Origin: Amycolatopsis sp. NBC_01480
Lineage (GTDB): Bacteria; Actinomycetota; Actinomycetes; Mycobacteriales; Pseudonocardiaceae
Length of the DNA stretch: 64,000 bases
Assembly: GCF_036227205.1 (NCBI RefSeq)
Contig: NZ_CP109442.1
Coordinates: 9,796,001 to 9,860,000, forward strand
Direction: 5' to 3'
In this document: piece after piece, positions 40,501 to 48,053 of the stretch
Position numbering within the stretch: the first letter of the stretch is position 1
Layout of the letters: every line of letters starts with the position of its first letter
Position numbers and translations under genes: made by a program
The notes under the pieces: generated by a model
Seen by the model: the letters and a program-made list of their open reading frames with translations, nothing else
Told to the model about the DNA's origin: nothing
Database searches by the model: none

Positions 40501-40917
40501 GATCGCGCGCAGGTACGCCGGGATGGCGGCGAGCCGCCCGAGGTGCGCCTCCGCCGACGCCCCGCCCGCAACGGAGACCATCGGCAATGACGACAGCAGC
40601 CCCGCCGCGGGCGCGACGAACAGGTCGCTGACGGTGAACTCGGTGAAGTGGCTGTCGATCAGGTCCAGTCGGCCCTCGATGGAGTGCACCAGGACCTCAC
40701 GCGTCACGCGGTCCTCGCCGGACAAGCCCGCGCCCTCGGCCGCGCGCGCCCGCTCCAGCAACGCCACCAGCCGCCCGCGATGAGCGGCCTCGGCCTCGGC
40801 GCTCGGATCGTCGAGCCCCGGCGCGTCCGGCCGGACGCCCAGCAACGCCGCCGTCAGCGGCTCGACAGCGAACAACTCGTCGACGAACTCGCCGGCGAGA
40901 TCAGTGACCACGGTCAT
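37600..40917 (-). CDS. Fused tandem DUF885 protein (two putative metallopeptidase-like domains)
   Basis: 1105 residues, about twice the usual DUF885 length (550-600). Two full domains follow each other: the first about 1-545, the second about 546-1105. Each starts with LADEL/LAGEF..EPL..LDDPS/LGDPS, contains DLHDTGL and SRPGTYFANTYEA, and has the zinc-like motif FHEAxPGHHFQLS (about 380 and 932). Each ends MVGRLEIQR.. with a final LDxxVxxWV. DUF885 proteins are HExxH-like putative metallopeptidases, some cleaving amidated substrates. ATG 40917 was chosen because similarity starts there. No stop or frame break separates the halves. Function unknown. Confidence 0.88.
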   Translation of the reverse strand: MTVVTDLAGEFVDELFAVEPLTAALLGVRPDAPGLDDPSAEAEAAHRGRLVALLERARAAEGAGLSGEDRVTREVLVHSIEGRLDLIDSHFTEFTVSDLFVAPAAGLLSSLPMVSVAGGASAEAHLGRLAAIPAYLRAIAERHRAGIAAGRVPVERLVRGAIAHLDRYLAEPAGDPLLRQPAPDEEFETRREALLRDVVHPAFREYRDFLEAEVVQHGRPDDKVGVSWLPGGDEIYARLARLHTTTARGPQDLHDTGLAVIAGQAEQYRELGARVFGTRELPEVFDRLRNDPKLRWSSAGELLDTARSAITRAAAESPNWFGRIPEQPWTVEAVPEDSAPGAPPAYYMLPAADGSRPGTYFANTYEATERFRHTAEATAFHEAIPGHHFQLSTALGLTDLPLLRRIGDFTAYTEGWGLYTERLADEMGLYSDDVALLGMLTLESMRAGRLVVDTGLHALGWSRQQAIDYLVQNTPMAPVEIEAEVDRYIAYPGQALAYMVGRLEIQRIRAAAQARLGSRFDVRAFHDVVLSGGAMPLSVLDGVVAEWVAGHGDTVNGLADELLELEFEREPLERTIYGLPGDHDKLGDPSLTGTQRYRAAYDAIATRAEAIDRAGLSSAEVVTRDVVITRARGVIDSLDSRLSGFAVSDGFSSPALYLLMILAELKPDDEEKARGHLTRLGAVGDYLDALIEAQRATMAEGLVPPDFLVRIGISYVDRYLQADTDPLRVTPVVEIEGFAEERDRLIAEVVRPAFARYRAFLADDVLPLAKSETEPGLGHLPGGQEKYQGLIRAETTTERTPQDLHDTGLRVAEELAAEYRELGGRMFGTQDLAEIFERLRSDPELRWRNGEELLDSARAAVARAEAVAPEWFFRVPEAKCVVVPVPEAEAASGTIAYYLPPSFDGSRPGTYYANTYEASSRPRFTSEAIAFHEAVPGHHFQLSFVQELTGLPMLQRVVPFTAYQEGWGLYAERLADEMGLYLDDITRLGMLTQDSMRAGRLVVDTGLHALGWTRQQAIDYLVENTPMAKLEIEAEVDRYVANPGQALGYMVGRLEIQRVRAEAERALGADFDIREFHNVVLGNGNLPLSTLDDLVTQWVSARVAR

Positions 40918-41182
40918 GTGGATTCGGACCCCCAGGTTCGGTGGCGCAGGTGCCTTTCCGACCCTAATGGAGATCCGCTCCGGTGGGGATGGTGTGGCAC
41001 GAGAGTCCCGTTCACGCTGGGAGAACGGCGGTTTTTGACCGCTGCGGTTACTGCGTGTGTGGCCGGGGGGGCGGGGGATCCGGTCGTGGGCGGGGTGGGG
41101 GTGGCTTGGGCAAGTGGGGCGCGGGGCGGGACACGGGCGGTTCGGGCGCGATGCGGGGAGGTGAGGCGGTAGCGTTCGGGGA
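40918..41182. other. Divergent intergenic region with a G-rich tract
   Basis: 265 bp between the divergent DUF885 and HTH genes. The plus strand from 41064 to about 41130 holds repeated runs of three to seven G (GGGGGGGCGGGGG, TGGGCGGGGTGGGGG, GTGGGGCGCGGGGCGGG) and could fold as G-quadruplexes. A TAGCGT -10 candidate is at 41170-41175, seven bases before the GTG start at 41183. Confidence 0.5.
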
Positions 41183-42529
41183 GTGGCCGTGACCGATCCC
41201 GTCGACATTCGACTGCTTGCCGCGCTTGCCGATCTCGGCAAGACCGCGGTGCACGAGCTGGCGGCCAAGGTCGGGATGGATCCGCGGGAAGTCGCGTATC
41301 GGCTGGTCGCCCTGTCCGGGAGTGGGCTGCCGCTGCTGGTCGGGGTCGAGAGTGATCCCAGCGGGTTGCGGGCGGCGATTTCGGCTGCACCGCCGTCTTG
41401 GGCTCAGGCGGGGGCGCAGCAGACGGCGTCGGGACAGGTGCCGGCCCAGCCGCCGTCCGGGGCGATGGCATCCCCGCAGCAATATCCGTCACCGCAGCAG
41501 TCTCAGCCGCATCAATCACAGCAGTTGGCGCCCCAGCAGTTCCTGACGCCGCAGCAATCCCAGGCGGGGCAAGCGTTCCAGCAGCAGCAGCAGGGCCAGG
41601 CGCACCAGCAACAGCCGCAGGGCGGACAGGCATCCCAGCAGCCGATGCAGCAACAGGCCGGGCATGCGCTCCAGCAGCCGATGTCGCAGCAGCCGGGGCA
41701 GGCATCCCAGCAACAGCAGCAGGGCGGGCAGGCATCGCATCAGCAGCACCAAACGATGCAGCAACAGCCGCAGTCCGGGCCGATGCCGCAGCAGCAGCCC
41801 GGCCAGGGATTTGCCGGGATGGCGCCGTTCTCCCAGGGGCCAGGCGGGCCCGGGCAGAACGGGCCGGGCGGCCAAGCCGTCCACGGTGGACCGTCCGGGG
41901 CTCACGCAGTCCAAGGCACGCCGTCAGGTCCGTACTCCGGAGCACCCCAGACCCAGCCAGGCGCAGCCTCCGGACCGTACGCAGGAGTGCCCTCAGGCCC
42001 GTACGCGGTGCAAAACCACGCCAATCCCCTCGTCAGCACCTGGGGAGTGCCACAGACGGCGTCCTGGGCGCGCGGCGACGAGCCGCGACGGAGCGGGCCG
42101 CCGGGGGGTAAGCAGGGGCGGATCGGCGAGGTGCTGGCGACCGAGGGGCTCGAGGGCGAGCAGCTCACCGTGCAGCTGCTGGAAGTCCAGGACCCGGCGG
42201 ACTACCTGTTCGGCGCGGCCGGGTACCGGCTCGAGGAGGGTGAGCGGTCCGTGGTGGTGCACACGGAGATCACCAACCGCGGCTCGGTGGGATTCGCATC
42301 GCTGCCGGACAACTACCTCGAACTCGTCACCGAGGACGGGGCGACGGTCGGGAAGGCACCGGTCTCGCTCACTTCGCGGCCGCCGCACAAGATCGGGGTG
42401 CGGCCGGGCGAGACGCTCGGCGGGCACACCGTCTACATCCTCCCGGACGCCACCCGCGTGGTCTCGGTCCGCTGGAGCCCCCGACCCGAGCCGGACGACC
42501 GCACGCTGACCTGGGCCGTCGAGGCTTAG
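41183..42529 (+). CDS. AsnC-like HTH protein with a long Gln-rich linker
   Basis: 448 residues. An N-terminal winged-helix segment ([41 protein letters not shown], residues 5-45) resembles AsnC/Lrp HTHs. Next comes a Gln-rich region (about 80-210, runs of four to five Gln with AGQA and GGQASQQ repeats) and a Gly/Pro linker. A folded C-terminal domain (about 310-448) with [49 protein letters not shown] resembles the extracellular-type DUF4352 beta-sandwich. No signal peptide or membrane helix is visible, so the combination is odd. Its stop TAG overlaps the rluD stop on the other strand. Confidence 0.7.
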   Translation: MAVTDPVDIRLLAALADLGKTAVHELAAKVGMDPREVAYRLVALSGSGLPLLVGVESDPSGLRAAISAAPPSWAQAGAQQTASGQVPAQPPSGAMASPQQYPSPQQSQPHQSQQLAPQQFLTPQQSQAGQAFQQQQQGQAHQQQPQGGQASQQPMQQQAGHALQQPMSQQPGQASQQQQQGGQASHQQHQTMQQQPQSGPMPQQQPGQGFAGMAPFSQGPGGPGQNGPGGQAVHGGPSGAHAVQGTPSGPYSGAPQTQPGAASGPYAGVPSGPYAVQNHANPLVSTWGVPQTASWARGDEPRRSGPPGGKQGRIGEVLATEGLEGEQLTVQLLEVQDPADYLFGAAGYRLEEGERSVVVHTEITNRGSVGFASLPDNYLELVTEDGATVGKAPVSLTSRPPHKIGVRPGETLGGHTVYILPDATRVVSVRWSPRPEPDDRTLTWAVEA

Positions 42530-43452
42530 TTCTCGTCGCGCAGCAGTTGCAGGGCGTGGGCCAGGTCGTCCGGGTACTCGGCCTCGAACTCCACCCAGCG
42601 GCCGTCGGCCGGGTGTGCGAAGCCGAGTGTGCGGGCGTGCAGCCACTGGCGGGTCAGGCCGAGCTTGCGCGCGAGCACCGGGTCCGCGCCGTACGTCAGA
42701 TCGCCGACGCACTGGTGGCGCAGCGCGGAGAAGTGCACGCGGATCTGGTGCGTCCGGCCGGTTTCCAGCTTCACGTGGGCCAGCGAAGCGGCGCGGAACG
42801 CCTCCACCACCTCGTAGTGGGTCACGCTCGGGCGGCCGCCCGCGACCACGGCGAACTTGTAGTCGTGGCGGGGGTGGCGGTCGATCGGGGCGTCGATGGT
42901 GCCGCGCGTCGGGTCCGGGTGGCCCTGGACCACGGCGTGATAACCCTTGTCGACGGTGCGCTCCTTGAACGCGCGCTTGAGCACGGTGTACGCGTGCTCG
43001 CTCTTGGCCACCACCATCACACCCGTGGTGCCCGCGTCGAGGCGGTGCACGACGCCCTGGCGCTCGGCGGCGCCCGACGTCGCGATCCGCAGCCCCGCGG
43101 CGGCCAGCCCGCCGACCACCGTCGGGCCGGTCCAGCCCGGGCTCGGGTGCACGGCGACGCCGACCGGCTTGGAGATCACCACGATGTCGTCGTCGTCATG
43201 CAGGATCCGCATGCCCTCGACCGCCTCGGCGACAACCTCGACCGGGTTCGCCGGCTCGGGCAGCGTGACCTCCAGCAGGCCGCCGGCCGAGAGCCGGTCG
43301 GACTTGCCGGCCGGCTGGCCGTCCAGCAGCACCTCACCGGCCGCCGCGAGCTCCGCGACGACCGTGCGCGAGAGGCCGAGCAGCTTGGCCAGCCCGGCGT
43401 CCACGCGCATCCCGTCGAGCCCGTCCGGGACGGGCAGCATCCGGGCGCTCAC
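42526..43452 (-). CDS. rluD: RluA/RluD family 23S rRNA pseudouridine synthase
   Basis: 308 residues. N-terminal S4 RNA-binding domain ([31 protein letters not shown]), then the synthase domain with the catalytic Asp in [13 protein letters not shown] near 137, the [13 protein letters not shown] strand, and [13 protein letters not shown]. It isomerises uridines in 23S rRNA helix 69. GTG start overlaps the lspA stop in GTGA (43449-43452). rluD downstream of lspA is the standard order in this phylum. Confidence 0.92.
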   Translation of the reverse strand: MSARMLPVPDGLDGMRVDAGLAKLLGLSRTVVAELAAAGEVLLDGQPAGKSDRLSAGGLLEVTLPEPANPVEVVAEAVEGMRILHDDDDIVVISKPVGVAVHPSPGWTGPTVVGGLAAAGLRIATSGAAERQGVVHRLDAGTTGVMVVAKSEHAYTVLKRAFKERTVDKGYHAVVQGHPDPTRGTIDAPIDRHPRHDYKFAVVAGGRPSVTHYEVVEAFRAASLAHVKLETGRTHQIRVHFSALRHQCVGDLTYGADPVLARKLGLTRQWLHARTLGFAHPADGRWVEFEAEYPDDLAHALQLLRDEN

Positions 43453-44090
43453 GCGGACTCCTCTTTCTTGGTCCGGGTGGAGGTGCCGTCGTAGTCCTTG
43501 CCGAGCAGCGACAGCAGGACGATCAGCACCCCGCCGCAGCAGATGGCCGAGTCGGCGATGTTGAAGATCGCGAAGCCCTCGCCGTTCGGGGCGAACGCCG
43601 AGATGAAGTCGACGACGTGGCCGCGCAGCGGGCCGGGGGCGCGGAAGATGCGGTCGGTCAGGTTGCCGAGCGCGCCCGCGAGCACCAGGCCGAGCCCGAT
43701 CGCCCAGCCGATCGAGCGCAGCCGCCGCGACAGCCAGATGATCGCGACCACCACGGCCGCCGCGACCAGCGCGAGCACCCAGGTCATGCCGGTGGCCATG
43801 GAGAACGCGGCGCCCGGGTTCCGGATCACCTGCAGGTAGATCAGCCCGCCGAGGATGCGGACCGGCTCCTTGCCCTCCAGGTTCGCCGCGACCAGGTTCT
43901 TCGTCACCAGGTCGATCACCCAGATCACCACGGCGACGGCGAACACCAGCCCGACCCGGCGCTTGGGCAGCGGGGCGGCGGCCGGCTCGGCCTCGGGTTC
44001 CGGCGGCGCCACGGCCTCGGCCGGAGCCGGTTCGGGGGCCTCGGCAGGCTTCGCGACGTCGTGTTCAGAGGAGGAGGGCTCGGTGCTCAC
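43449..44090 (-). CDS. lspA: Lipoprotein signal peptidase
   Basis: 213 residues. A Pro/Ala/Glu-rich cytoplasmic extension (about 1-45) precedes four membrane helices. The catalytic aspartates lie in [12 protein letters not shown] and [12 protein letters not shown], and the family box [10 protein letters not shown] is present. It removes signal peptides from diacylated prolipoproteins at the inner membrane and is the target of globomycin. GTG 44090 opens [13 protein letters not shown] 44105 is the in-frame alternative. It is coupled to rluD. Confidence 0.92.
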   Translation of the reverse strand: MSTEPSSSEHDVAKPAEAPEPAPAEAVAPPEPEAEPAAAPLPKRRVGLVFAVAVVIWVIDLVTKNLVAANLEGKEPVRILGGLIYLQVIRNPGAAFSMATGMTWVLALVAAAVVVAIIWLSRRLRSIGWAIGLGLVLAGALGNLTDRIFRAPGPLRGHVVDFISAFAPNGEGFAIFNIADSAICCGGVLIVLLSLLGKDYDGTSTRTKKEESA

Positions 44091-44114
44091 CCGACCATTG
44101 TCCACGTTACGGGC

Positions 44115-44765
44115 TCAGCCGGTCCCGGCGGCAGGCCGCGGACGCCACTTCGCGGGCCCGGCGACCGCCGCGAACGCCGCCGCCAGCAGCACCGCGCCCG
44201 ACAGCACGACCCCGGCGGGTGACGGCATGAGCACCGCGGCGAGCACCGCGAACAGCACCGAAACGACTGCGACGAACACGCTCCGTTCGTACCAGGCGAG
44301 CAGCAGCAGCCCGAGCGCCGCGAGCGCCGGGCCGCGCATCGCCGACGGGAGGCCGAACTGCGTGAACGCGAGCAGGTCGAGCAGCGGCACGGCCAGCACC
44401 CCGCCCACCAGCACCAGCACGAACCGGCCGGTGCGGTAGGGCGTCCCGGCCCGGGGGGCGGCGACCGCGTAGCCGGCCAGGACGGCCGCCACCACCAGCG
44501 CGAGCATGATCAGCCAGCTGTTCGACGGCGCGAATCCCGCGGGCACGGACGTCGCCGGGACCAGGGGCGGCTGGCTATAGGCGTGCACCGATCCGGGTCC
44601 GCCCACGAGCTGCTGCGTGGTAAAGCCCGCATCCCCCTTGACGGCCACCGCGACGTCGTAGGACACCGGCCGGTTCTGCGCGGTGGCAAGCTGCACGCCG
44701 GTCACCGCCAGCTCGGCGAAACCCAGCAGGGCCAATGGAAACGCGTACCGCGGCACCTTCCCCAT
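44115..44765 (-). CDS. Integral membrane protein of unknown function
   Basis: 216 residues. An N-terminal helix (YAFPLALLGFAELAVTGVQLA), an extracytoplasmic loop of about 50 residues (TTQQLVGGPGSVHAYSQPP), then five hydrophobic segments to the C terminus. No family recognised. It ends just before lspA on the same strand and may be cotranscribed. The ATG at 44765 has no strong ribosome site. Confidence 0.65.
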   Translation of the reverse strand: MGKVPRYAFPLALLGFAELAVTGVQLATAQNRPVSYDVAVAVKGDAGFTTQQLVGGPGSVHAYSQPPLVPATSVPAGFAPSNSWLIMLALVVAAVLAGYAVAAPRAGTPYRTGRFVLVLVGGVLAVPLLDLLAFTQFGLPSAMRGPALAALGLLLLAWYERSVFVAVVSVLFAVLAAVLMPSPAGVVLSGAVLLAAAFAAVAGPAKWRPRPAAGTG

Positions 44766-44795
44766 CGGCCCGACCCTAGCGGACCGGCCGGGTGC

Positions 44796-46163
44796 TCAGG
44801 AGCAGAACGGAGGAAGCTCGCGCGGGTCCCCGACGGGCGCCCAGCGGCCGTCCACCTTCTCGTACTGCCAGCGCGCGCCACGGGCCGCGATCTGACGGAG
44901 AGCAAGCACCAGGCGGTCCACGTGCTCCGCCGTGCTGCCGAGGCCGAGGCTGACGCGCACGGCCTGCTGCCCTTCGCCGCCGGCCACGCCGATCAGGCGC
45001 TTCGTGGCGACGTGCGCGCAGAAGGCGCCGTCGCGGACGCCGATGCCGTACTCGGCCGAAAGCACCGCGGCGAGCCAGCCGGGCTCGAAGCCGTCGACCA
45101 CAAAGCTCACCGTGCCGACCCGGTCGACCGGCGCGTCGAACAGCCGCAGCTCGGCGCAGCCGGGGATGCCGGCCAGGCCCTTGCGCAGCCGCTCCAGCAG
45201 CTCGGCCTCGTGCTCGCCGACGGCGTCCCACTGCGCGGCCAGCTGCTCGCACGCGACCCCGAGCGCATACACGCCCACGGTGTTCGGCGAGCCCGCCTCG
45301 TGCCGCTCCGGCCCGGAATTCCAGACCACGGCCTCCTCGGTGACCAGCTTGGTCGCGCCGCCGCCGGCGAGGTACGGCGGGGCGGCGCGCAGCCAGTCCG
45401 CGCGGCCGATCAGCGCGCCGGCGCCGAACGGCGCGTACAGCTTGTGGCCCGACAGCGCGACGTAGTCCACGTCCAGCTCCCGCAGCGAGATGCGGCGGTG
45501 CGGCGCGAGCTGGGCCGCGTCGAGCGCGATGCGGGCGCCGTGTTTCCGTGCCACCGCGGCGATCTCGGCCACCGGGAGCAGCTCACCGGTCACATTGGAC
45601 GCCCCGGTCACCACCACCAGCCGCGGGCCCTGCGGGCAGTCCGCGAGCGCTTCGTCCACAACGGACACTGCGGCGAGCCGCGTGCGCGGGAGGCTGACGC
45701 GGCGGACGTTCCGGCCTCGCCACGGCAGCAGCGCGGCGTGGTGCTCGGTGTCGAACACGACCACGGAAGTGTTCTGCGGCAAGGAACGGGCCAGCAGGTT
45801 GAACGAATCCGTGGTGTTGCGCGTGAACACGACGGTGTCGGTGCCGCGCGCGTCGACGAAGCGGCGAAGGATGTCGCGGGTGCGCTCGTACAGCCGCGTC
45901 GAGACCTGCGACGCGAAGCCCGCGCCACGGTGGACACTCGCGTACCAGGGCAGGAACTCGTCGACGGCCGTGCGCACCGCGTCCAGGCAGGGCGCGCTGG
46001 CGGCGTGGTCGAGGTTCGCGTAGCCGATCTCGCCGCCGGTCACCAGCGGCACCCGCAGGCTCGCCCCGGCGACAGCCGGGATCGCCTGGGGCGCAACGGT
46101 TTCAGCGGCTTCGGTGGCTTCGGTGGCTTCGGTGGTGCAGGAGCGATCGAGGGCGAGAGTCAT
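44796..46163 (-). CDS. Class V aminotransferase / cysteine desulfurase-like protein
   Basis: 455 residues, PLP fold type I. The cofactor Lys is K239 in ALSGHKLYAPFGAG, the ring-stacking His and Asp lie in DTEHHAALLPW and IALDAAQLAPHR, and SNVTGELLP and NTVGVYALG are family motifs. The N terminus carries a TEATEATEAAET stretch from a 9-bp tandem repeat. Closest in pattern to actinobacterial SufS-like class V enzymes not linked to Fe-S assembly genes. A SAM-IV riboswitch (46202-46318) sits directly upstream, so the enzyme probably works in sulfur/cysteine-methionine metabolism and is shut off by SAM. GAGGAGG precedes the ATG. Confidence 0.82.
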   Translation of the reverse strand: MTLALDRSCTTEATEATEAAETVAPQAIPAVAGASLRVPLVTGGEIGYANLDHAASAPCLDAVRTAVDEFLPWYASVHRGAGFASQVSTRLYERTRDILRRFVDARGTDTVVFTRNTTDSFNLLARSLPQNTSVVVFDTEHHAALLPWRGRNVRRVSLPRTRLAAVSVVDEALADCPQGPRLVVVTGASNVTGELLPVAEIAAVARKHGARIALDAAQLAPHRRISLRELDVDYVALSGHKLYAPFGAGALIGRADWLRAAPPYLAGGGATKLVTEEAVVWNSGPERHEAGSPNTVGVYALGVACEQLAAQWDAVGEHEAELLERLRKGLAGIPGCAELRLFDAPVDRVGTVSFVVDGFEPGWLAAVLSAEYGIGVRDGAFCAHVATKRLIGVAGGEGQQAVRVSLGLGSTAEHVDRLVLALRQIAARGARWQYEKVDGRWAPVGDPRELPPFCS

Positions 46164-46201
46164 GAGGGTGCCTCCTCGGCAGTCCGGGGGACCCCCGGCG
46201 A

Positions 46202-46318
46202 GGGGCCCGCGCTTGCCTGCCGCAGTACGCGACCGGCCTGGTCCTCACCCGGGGCACCCCACCGCGGTAGGAGGGTTGCCGGCCAGCAAGCCGGGGCTTC
46301 GCGCTGGCACTCATGACC
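46202..46318 (-). ncRNA. SAM-IV riboswitch
   Basis: On the minus strand the element opens GGTCATGAGTGCCAGCGCGA and continues AGCCCCGGCTTGCTGGCCGG, CAACCCTCC, CGCGGTGGGGTGCCCCGGGTGAGGACCAGG and ends GGCAAGCGCGGGCCC. This is the SAM-IV consensus found in actinomycetes, including the P1 stem (GGTCA/TGA-CC), the conserved GCAACCCTCC internal loop and the GGTGGGGTGCC pseudoknot region. A CCGGGGGACCCCCGG hairpin (about 46183-46197) between aptamer and GAGGAGG could sequester the ribosome site on SAM binding. It controls the class V aminotransferase gene. Confidence 0.85.
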
Positions 46319-46403
46319 TGTTTTCGAAGGTAACCGAACGGAGTGGGTGCAAGCCAGCCCCGTCCCGCGATCTGAGACCGCGGTCACACGTCCGGCGGAA
46401 CGG

Positions 46404-47882
46404 TCAGCGGCCGTCTTCGCCGCGCCAGCGGGCCAGGCGCCCGGCCCGGTCCACGGCGCGGATCCGCCGCTCCACCGCGTCGCGGACACTCGCGGTGGTC
46501 ACCACCAGAAGCTGGTCCTCCACCTGCAAGCGGCTCGTTTTCTGCGGCGTGAAACCCGCGCCGGATCGGACGATCAGGCTCACCGTGGCGCCGACCGGCA
46601 ACCCCAGCTCCGAGATGTACACGCCGTGCAGCTTCGAGCCCTTCTGGATGCGCACCTGGAGCAGCTCGGCGCCCAGCTCGTCCAGCGGCGCGGCGTCGAC
46701 CTCGATCTCGTGGGCCTCGGCCGGCTTGGCCAGGCCCAGCAGCCGGGCGAACGGGGCGAGCGTGGCGCCCTGCAGCAGCGTCAGCACGATGACCAGCACG
46801 AACACCGCGTCGACCAGCTGTTCGGCGCCCGGCACGCCCTCGGACAGCGGGATCATCGCGAGCACGATCGGCACCGCCCCGCGCAGCCCGGCCCAGGACA
46901 GGAACGCCTGTTCCCGCCAGGGCAGCCGGAACGGCAGCAGCGAGAGCACCACCGACAGCGGCCGCGCGAGCAGCAGCACCACCGCGCCCGCGACCAGGCC
47001 GGGCACCAGCGTCTCCAGCAGCCGGCTCGGCGAGGCGAACAGGCCGAGCAGCACGAACAGCCCGATCTGCGCGAGCCAGCCGAGCCCTTCGGCGAACGAG
47101 AGCGTGTCGGACCGGTGCGGCAGCTTGGAATTGCCCAGCACCAGCCCGGCGACGTACGTGGCGAGCAGGCCCGAAGCGTGCGCCAGCTGCCCGGACGAGT
47201 AGGCCACCACGCACACCGCGACCGTCGCCAGCGGGTACAGGCCGGTGGCCGGCAACGCGGCCCGCCGCAGCGCCATCGCGCCCAGCCAGCCGAACAGCAG
47301 GCCGATGGCCAAACCTGCGGCCAGCTCGTAAATTACCAACAGCGGCAACGACCAGTCCACTGTGTCCCCGGACGCGAGCACGACCACGGCGATGTACGCG
47401 GGCGCGTCGTTGATGCCGGACTCCAGCTCCAGCGTGCCGACGATCCGCTTGCCCACCCCGGCCGAGCGCAGCACCGAGAACACCGCCGCGGCGTCGGTCG
47501 ACGCGAGCACCGCGCCCCACAGCAGCGCGAGCCGCCAGTCGAGGCCCAGCAGCCAGTGCAGCGCGGCGCCGGTGATCGCGACGCTCAGCACAACGGCCAC
47601 TGTGGACAGTACGATTCCACGCCCCAGCGAGGGTTTCACCGCGGACCAGCGCGTGGTCAGGCCGCCCTCGGTGAGGATCATGACCAGCGCGGCCAGGCCG
47701 AGCGACTGGGTCAGGGCGGGGTTGTCGAACCGGATGCCGAACCCGGATTCGCCCAGCACCACGCCGATCGCGAGGTAGAGCAGCAGCGAAGGGAACCCGA
47801 GCCGGATCGAGACGCGCACCGCGACGACGGACGCGAGCAGCACCACCCCGCCGACTCCCAGAAGCACGGGAAGCTGGTCCAT
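46404..47882 (-). CDS. Potassium/proton antiporter, CPA1 type with TrkA-C domain
   Basis: 492 residues. About 12 membrane helices of the Na+/H+ exchanger fold, with the ion-binding region ASTDAAAVFSVLR and ELESGINDAPAYI, and LRGAVPIVLAMIPL late in the membrane part. A cytoplasmic TrkA-C/RCK-C module follows from about 400 (ELLQVRIQKGSKLHGVYISELGLPVGATV). This is the CvrA/NhaP2 layout, exporting K+ for H+ to control turgor and pH. ATG 47882 has GGAGGG upstream; the in-frame stretch up to 47966 lacks one. Confidence 0.88.
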   Translation of the reverse strand: MDQLPVLLGVGGVVLLASVVAVRVSIRLGFPSLLLYLAIGVVLGESGFGIRFDNPALTQSLGLAALVMILTEGGLTTRWSAVKPSLGRGIVLSTVAVVLSVAITGAALHWLLGLDWRLALLWGAVLASTDAAAVFSVLRSAGVGKRIVGTLELESGINDAPAYIAVVVLASGDTVDWSLPLLVIYELAAGLAIGLLFGWLGAMALRRAALPATGLYPLATVAVCVVAYSSGQLAHASGLLATYVAGLVLGNSKLPHRSDTLSFAEGLGWLAQIGLFVLLGLFASPSRLLETLVPGLVAGAVVLLLARPLSVVLSLLPFRLPWREQAFLSWAGLRGAVPIVLAMIPLSEGVPGAEQLVDAVFVLVIVLTLLQGATLAPFARLLGLAKPAEAHEIEVDAAPLDELGAELLQVRIQKGSKLHGVYISELGLPVGATVSLIVRSGAGFTPQKTSRLQVEDQLLVVTTASVRDAVERRIRAVDRAGRLARWRGEDGR

Positions 47883-48053
47883 CGTCCGCTCCCTCCGGGT
47901 CTCCGGCGTCCAGGATAGTAAGCGGGGGCCTTCACTCCTTCGTGTACCACCGGATAATTCGGACAAGTGGCCGTGCTAGGACGCCCGGGCGGCACCGAGC
48001 GTCGTGGGACCACCACTCAGCGCGGTGCTTCTCTGTCCATTAACGACAGTCGG

